64,000 bases of DNA from Arthrobacter sp. JZ12 (GTDB lineage: Bacteria; Actinomycetota; Actinomycetes; Actinomycetales; Micrococcaceae): the NCBI RefSeq assembly GCF_035189165.1, contig NZ_CP045246.1, positions 2,356,001 to 2,420,000 on the forward strand, given 5' to 3'. The position numbers and the translations under genes are program-made. How positions within the stretch are numbered: position 1 is the first letter of the stretch; each line of letters opens with the position of its first letter. The notes under the pieces are model-generated. The model was given only the letters and a program-made list of their open reading frames with translations, was not told where the DNA came from and made no database searches. Of the stretch, positions 63,363-64,000 are shown piece after piece.

Positions 63363-64000
63363 GTGGCAACCGGAATGGATCCCATCAGCCGCGGCCGGTT
63401 GCACGACCCGACGGTTCCGGCCCCTCAGCTCTTCCGCTACGCCCCGGCGCCGCAGTACGCGCATCTCATCCGCCACTTCTGGGTTCCGGTCTGGAGCTTT
63501 CCCGCCGGCGTCCAATCCCACCAGCGCGTGCTGCAATACCCGAGCACGCTGCTGGTCATCGCACCCGACTATGCCATCGCAAAGGGTCCTGAACCGGAGC
63601 TCTCCCACAAGGTCCTGCGCGGTTCATCCTGGGCATTCGGCGTGCTGTTCCAGGCCGCCGCCGGGTACCGCCTCCACGGTGCGGGGCTGCCTGCGCTGGT
63701 GGGGAACGAGGCGCCCCTCATCGACGCTCTTCCGGAGCTTGGGGAGGCGGTCCGGTCGGTCCGGGCAGAGATGGCGGCCGCGCCGTCGTCGTCGGAAGTT
63801 CACCGGCGGTGCATGGCGATTGTCTCGGAGGGGCTGGCGCCGTGGTGTGCGCCGCTTGATGAGGAGGACTCGCTCATCAACCTCATCACTGACCACGTTG
63901 AGCAGACTCCGACGCTGACCCGCGTGGACAAGCTGGCCGCGGCCGTTGGCCTGGACGAACGGTCGCTGCAGCGCCTGACCCGCAAGCGGCTGGGCCTCAG
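63363..64000 (+). CDS. AraC-type transcriptional regulator, N-terminal part (3' end outside window)
   Basis: The frame from GTG 63363 (VATGMDPISRGRLHDP) is open for 212 codons to the window end. The N-terminal ligand domain (YAPAPQYAHLIRHFWVPVWSFP, then GSSWAFGVLFQAAAGY) resembles AraC regulators with a DUF6597-like sensor. The last visible residues KLAAAVGLDERSLQRLTRKRLGLS are the first helix-turn-helix of the AraC domain. ATG 63375 is an alternative start. The rest of the DNA-binding domain lies beyond the window. Confidence 0.85.
   Translation, partial: MATGMDPISRGRLHDPTVPAPQLFRYAPAPQYAHLIRHFWVPVWSFPAGVQSHQRVLQYPSTLLVIAPDYAIAKGPEPELSHKVLRGSSWAFGVLFQAAAGYRLHGAGLPALVGNEAPLIDALPELGEAVRSVRAEMAAAPSSSEVHRRCMAIVSEGLAPWCAPLDEEDSLINLITDHVEQTPTLTRVDKLAAAVGLDERSLQRLTRKRLGL

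Overview
The window is GC-rich chromosomal DNA from a high-GC Gram-positive bacterium, most likely a member of the Micrococcaceae (Arthrobacter group). Pointers are the succinylase diaminopimelate genes dapD and dapC, the actinobacterial-type ferredoxin, a guaB plus guaB3 pair, a WXG100 protein, CIRCE operators at groES, and many start codons lying 6 to 8 bases after a TANNNT -10 hexamer with no Shine-Dalgarno sequence (leaderless mRNAs). This placement is inference from gene content; no database search was possible. No rRNA, tRNA, CRISPR array, insertion sequence, integrase or prophage was seen, and the region reads as core chromosome with a few accessory-looking cassettes.

Layout. 1-7.0 kb: end of dapD, a lysozyme-like secreted protein, galE, citrate synthase gltA, fdxA-dapC and a small ArsR/MarR-like regulator. 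7.0-17 kb: typA with a small membrane protein, then a peptide-type ABC transporter (binding protein, two permeases, double ATPase) whose minus-strand gene series is interrupted by a plus-strand PH-domain gene. 17-25.7 kb: ychF, rmuC, ispH, a membrane protein, xseA-xseB, PPK2 kinase and alaA-like aminotransferase. 25.7-29.4 kb: an osmoprotectant-type ABC operon. 29.6-34.8 kb: rsgA with a 24-codon upstream ORF, a frameshifted Nudix gene, pirin, a BadF/NagK-like kinase, an Lrp/AsnC regulator and a self-regulated ArsR-type gene with a coupled 64-residue protein. 34.8-37.6 kb: an acidic-tailed membrane protein, histidine kinase and response regulator, translationally coupled. 37.8-42.3 kb: a membrane protein, RimJ-like acetyltransferase, galU, 5-formyl-THF cyclo-ligase, an FmdB-type zinc ribbon under a CIRCE element, and a SAF-domain protein. 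42.3-52.9 kb: a very large degenerate helicase with a nuclease-like C-terminus, guaA, DUF3817, SURF1, PTS IIA, glpD and guaB3. 53.0-55.2 kb: a WXG100 cassette of three genes. 55.3-59.2 kb: guaB and groES-groL with two CIRCE sites. 59.3-64 kb: a class I methyltransferase, a shikimate dehydrogenase family protein, a YbdK-type glutamate-cysteine ligase, a DinB-like protein and the start of an AraC-type regulator.

The genes mainly serve central metabolism (GMP synthesis through guaB/guaA, TCA entry, UDP-glucose and UDP-galactose, DAP/lysine, isoprenoids), protein quality control and uptake. The parts least explained by known systems are the WXG100 cassette, the pseudo-helicase/nuclease next to guaA, the acidic-tail sensor cassette, and the possible HrcA control of the zinc-ribbon gene.
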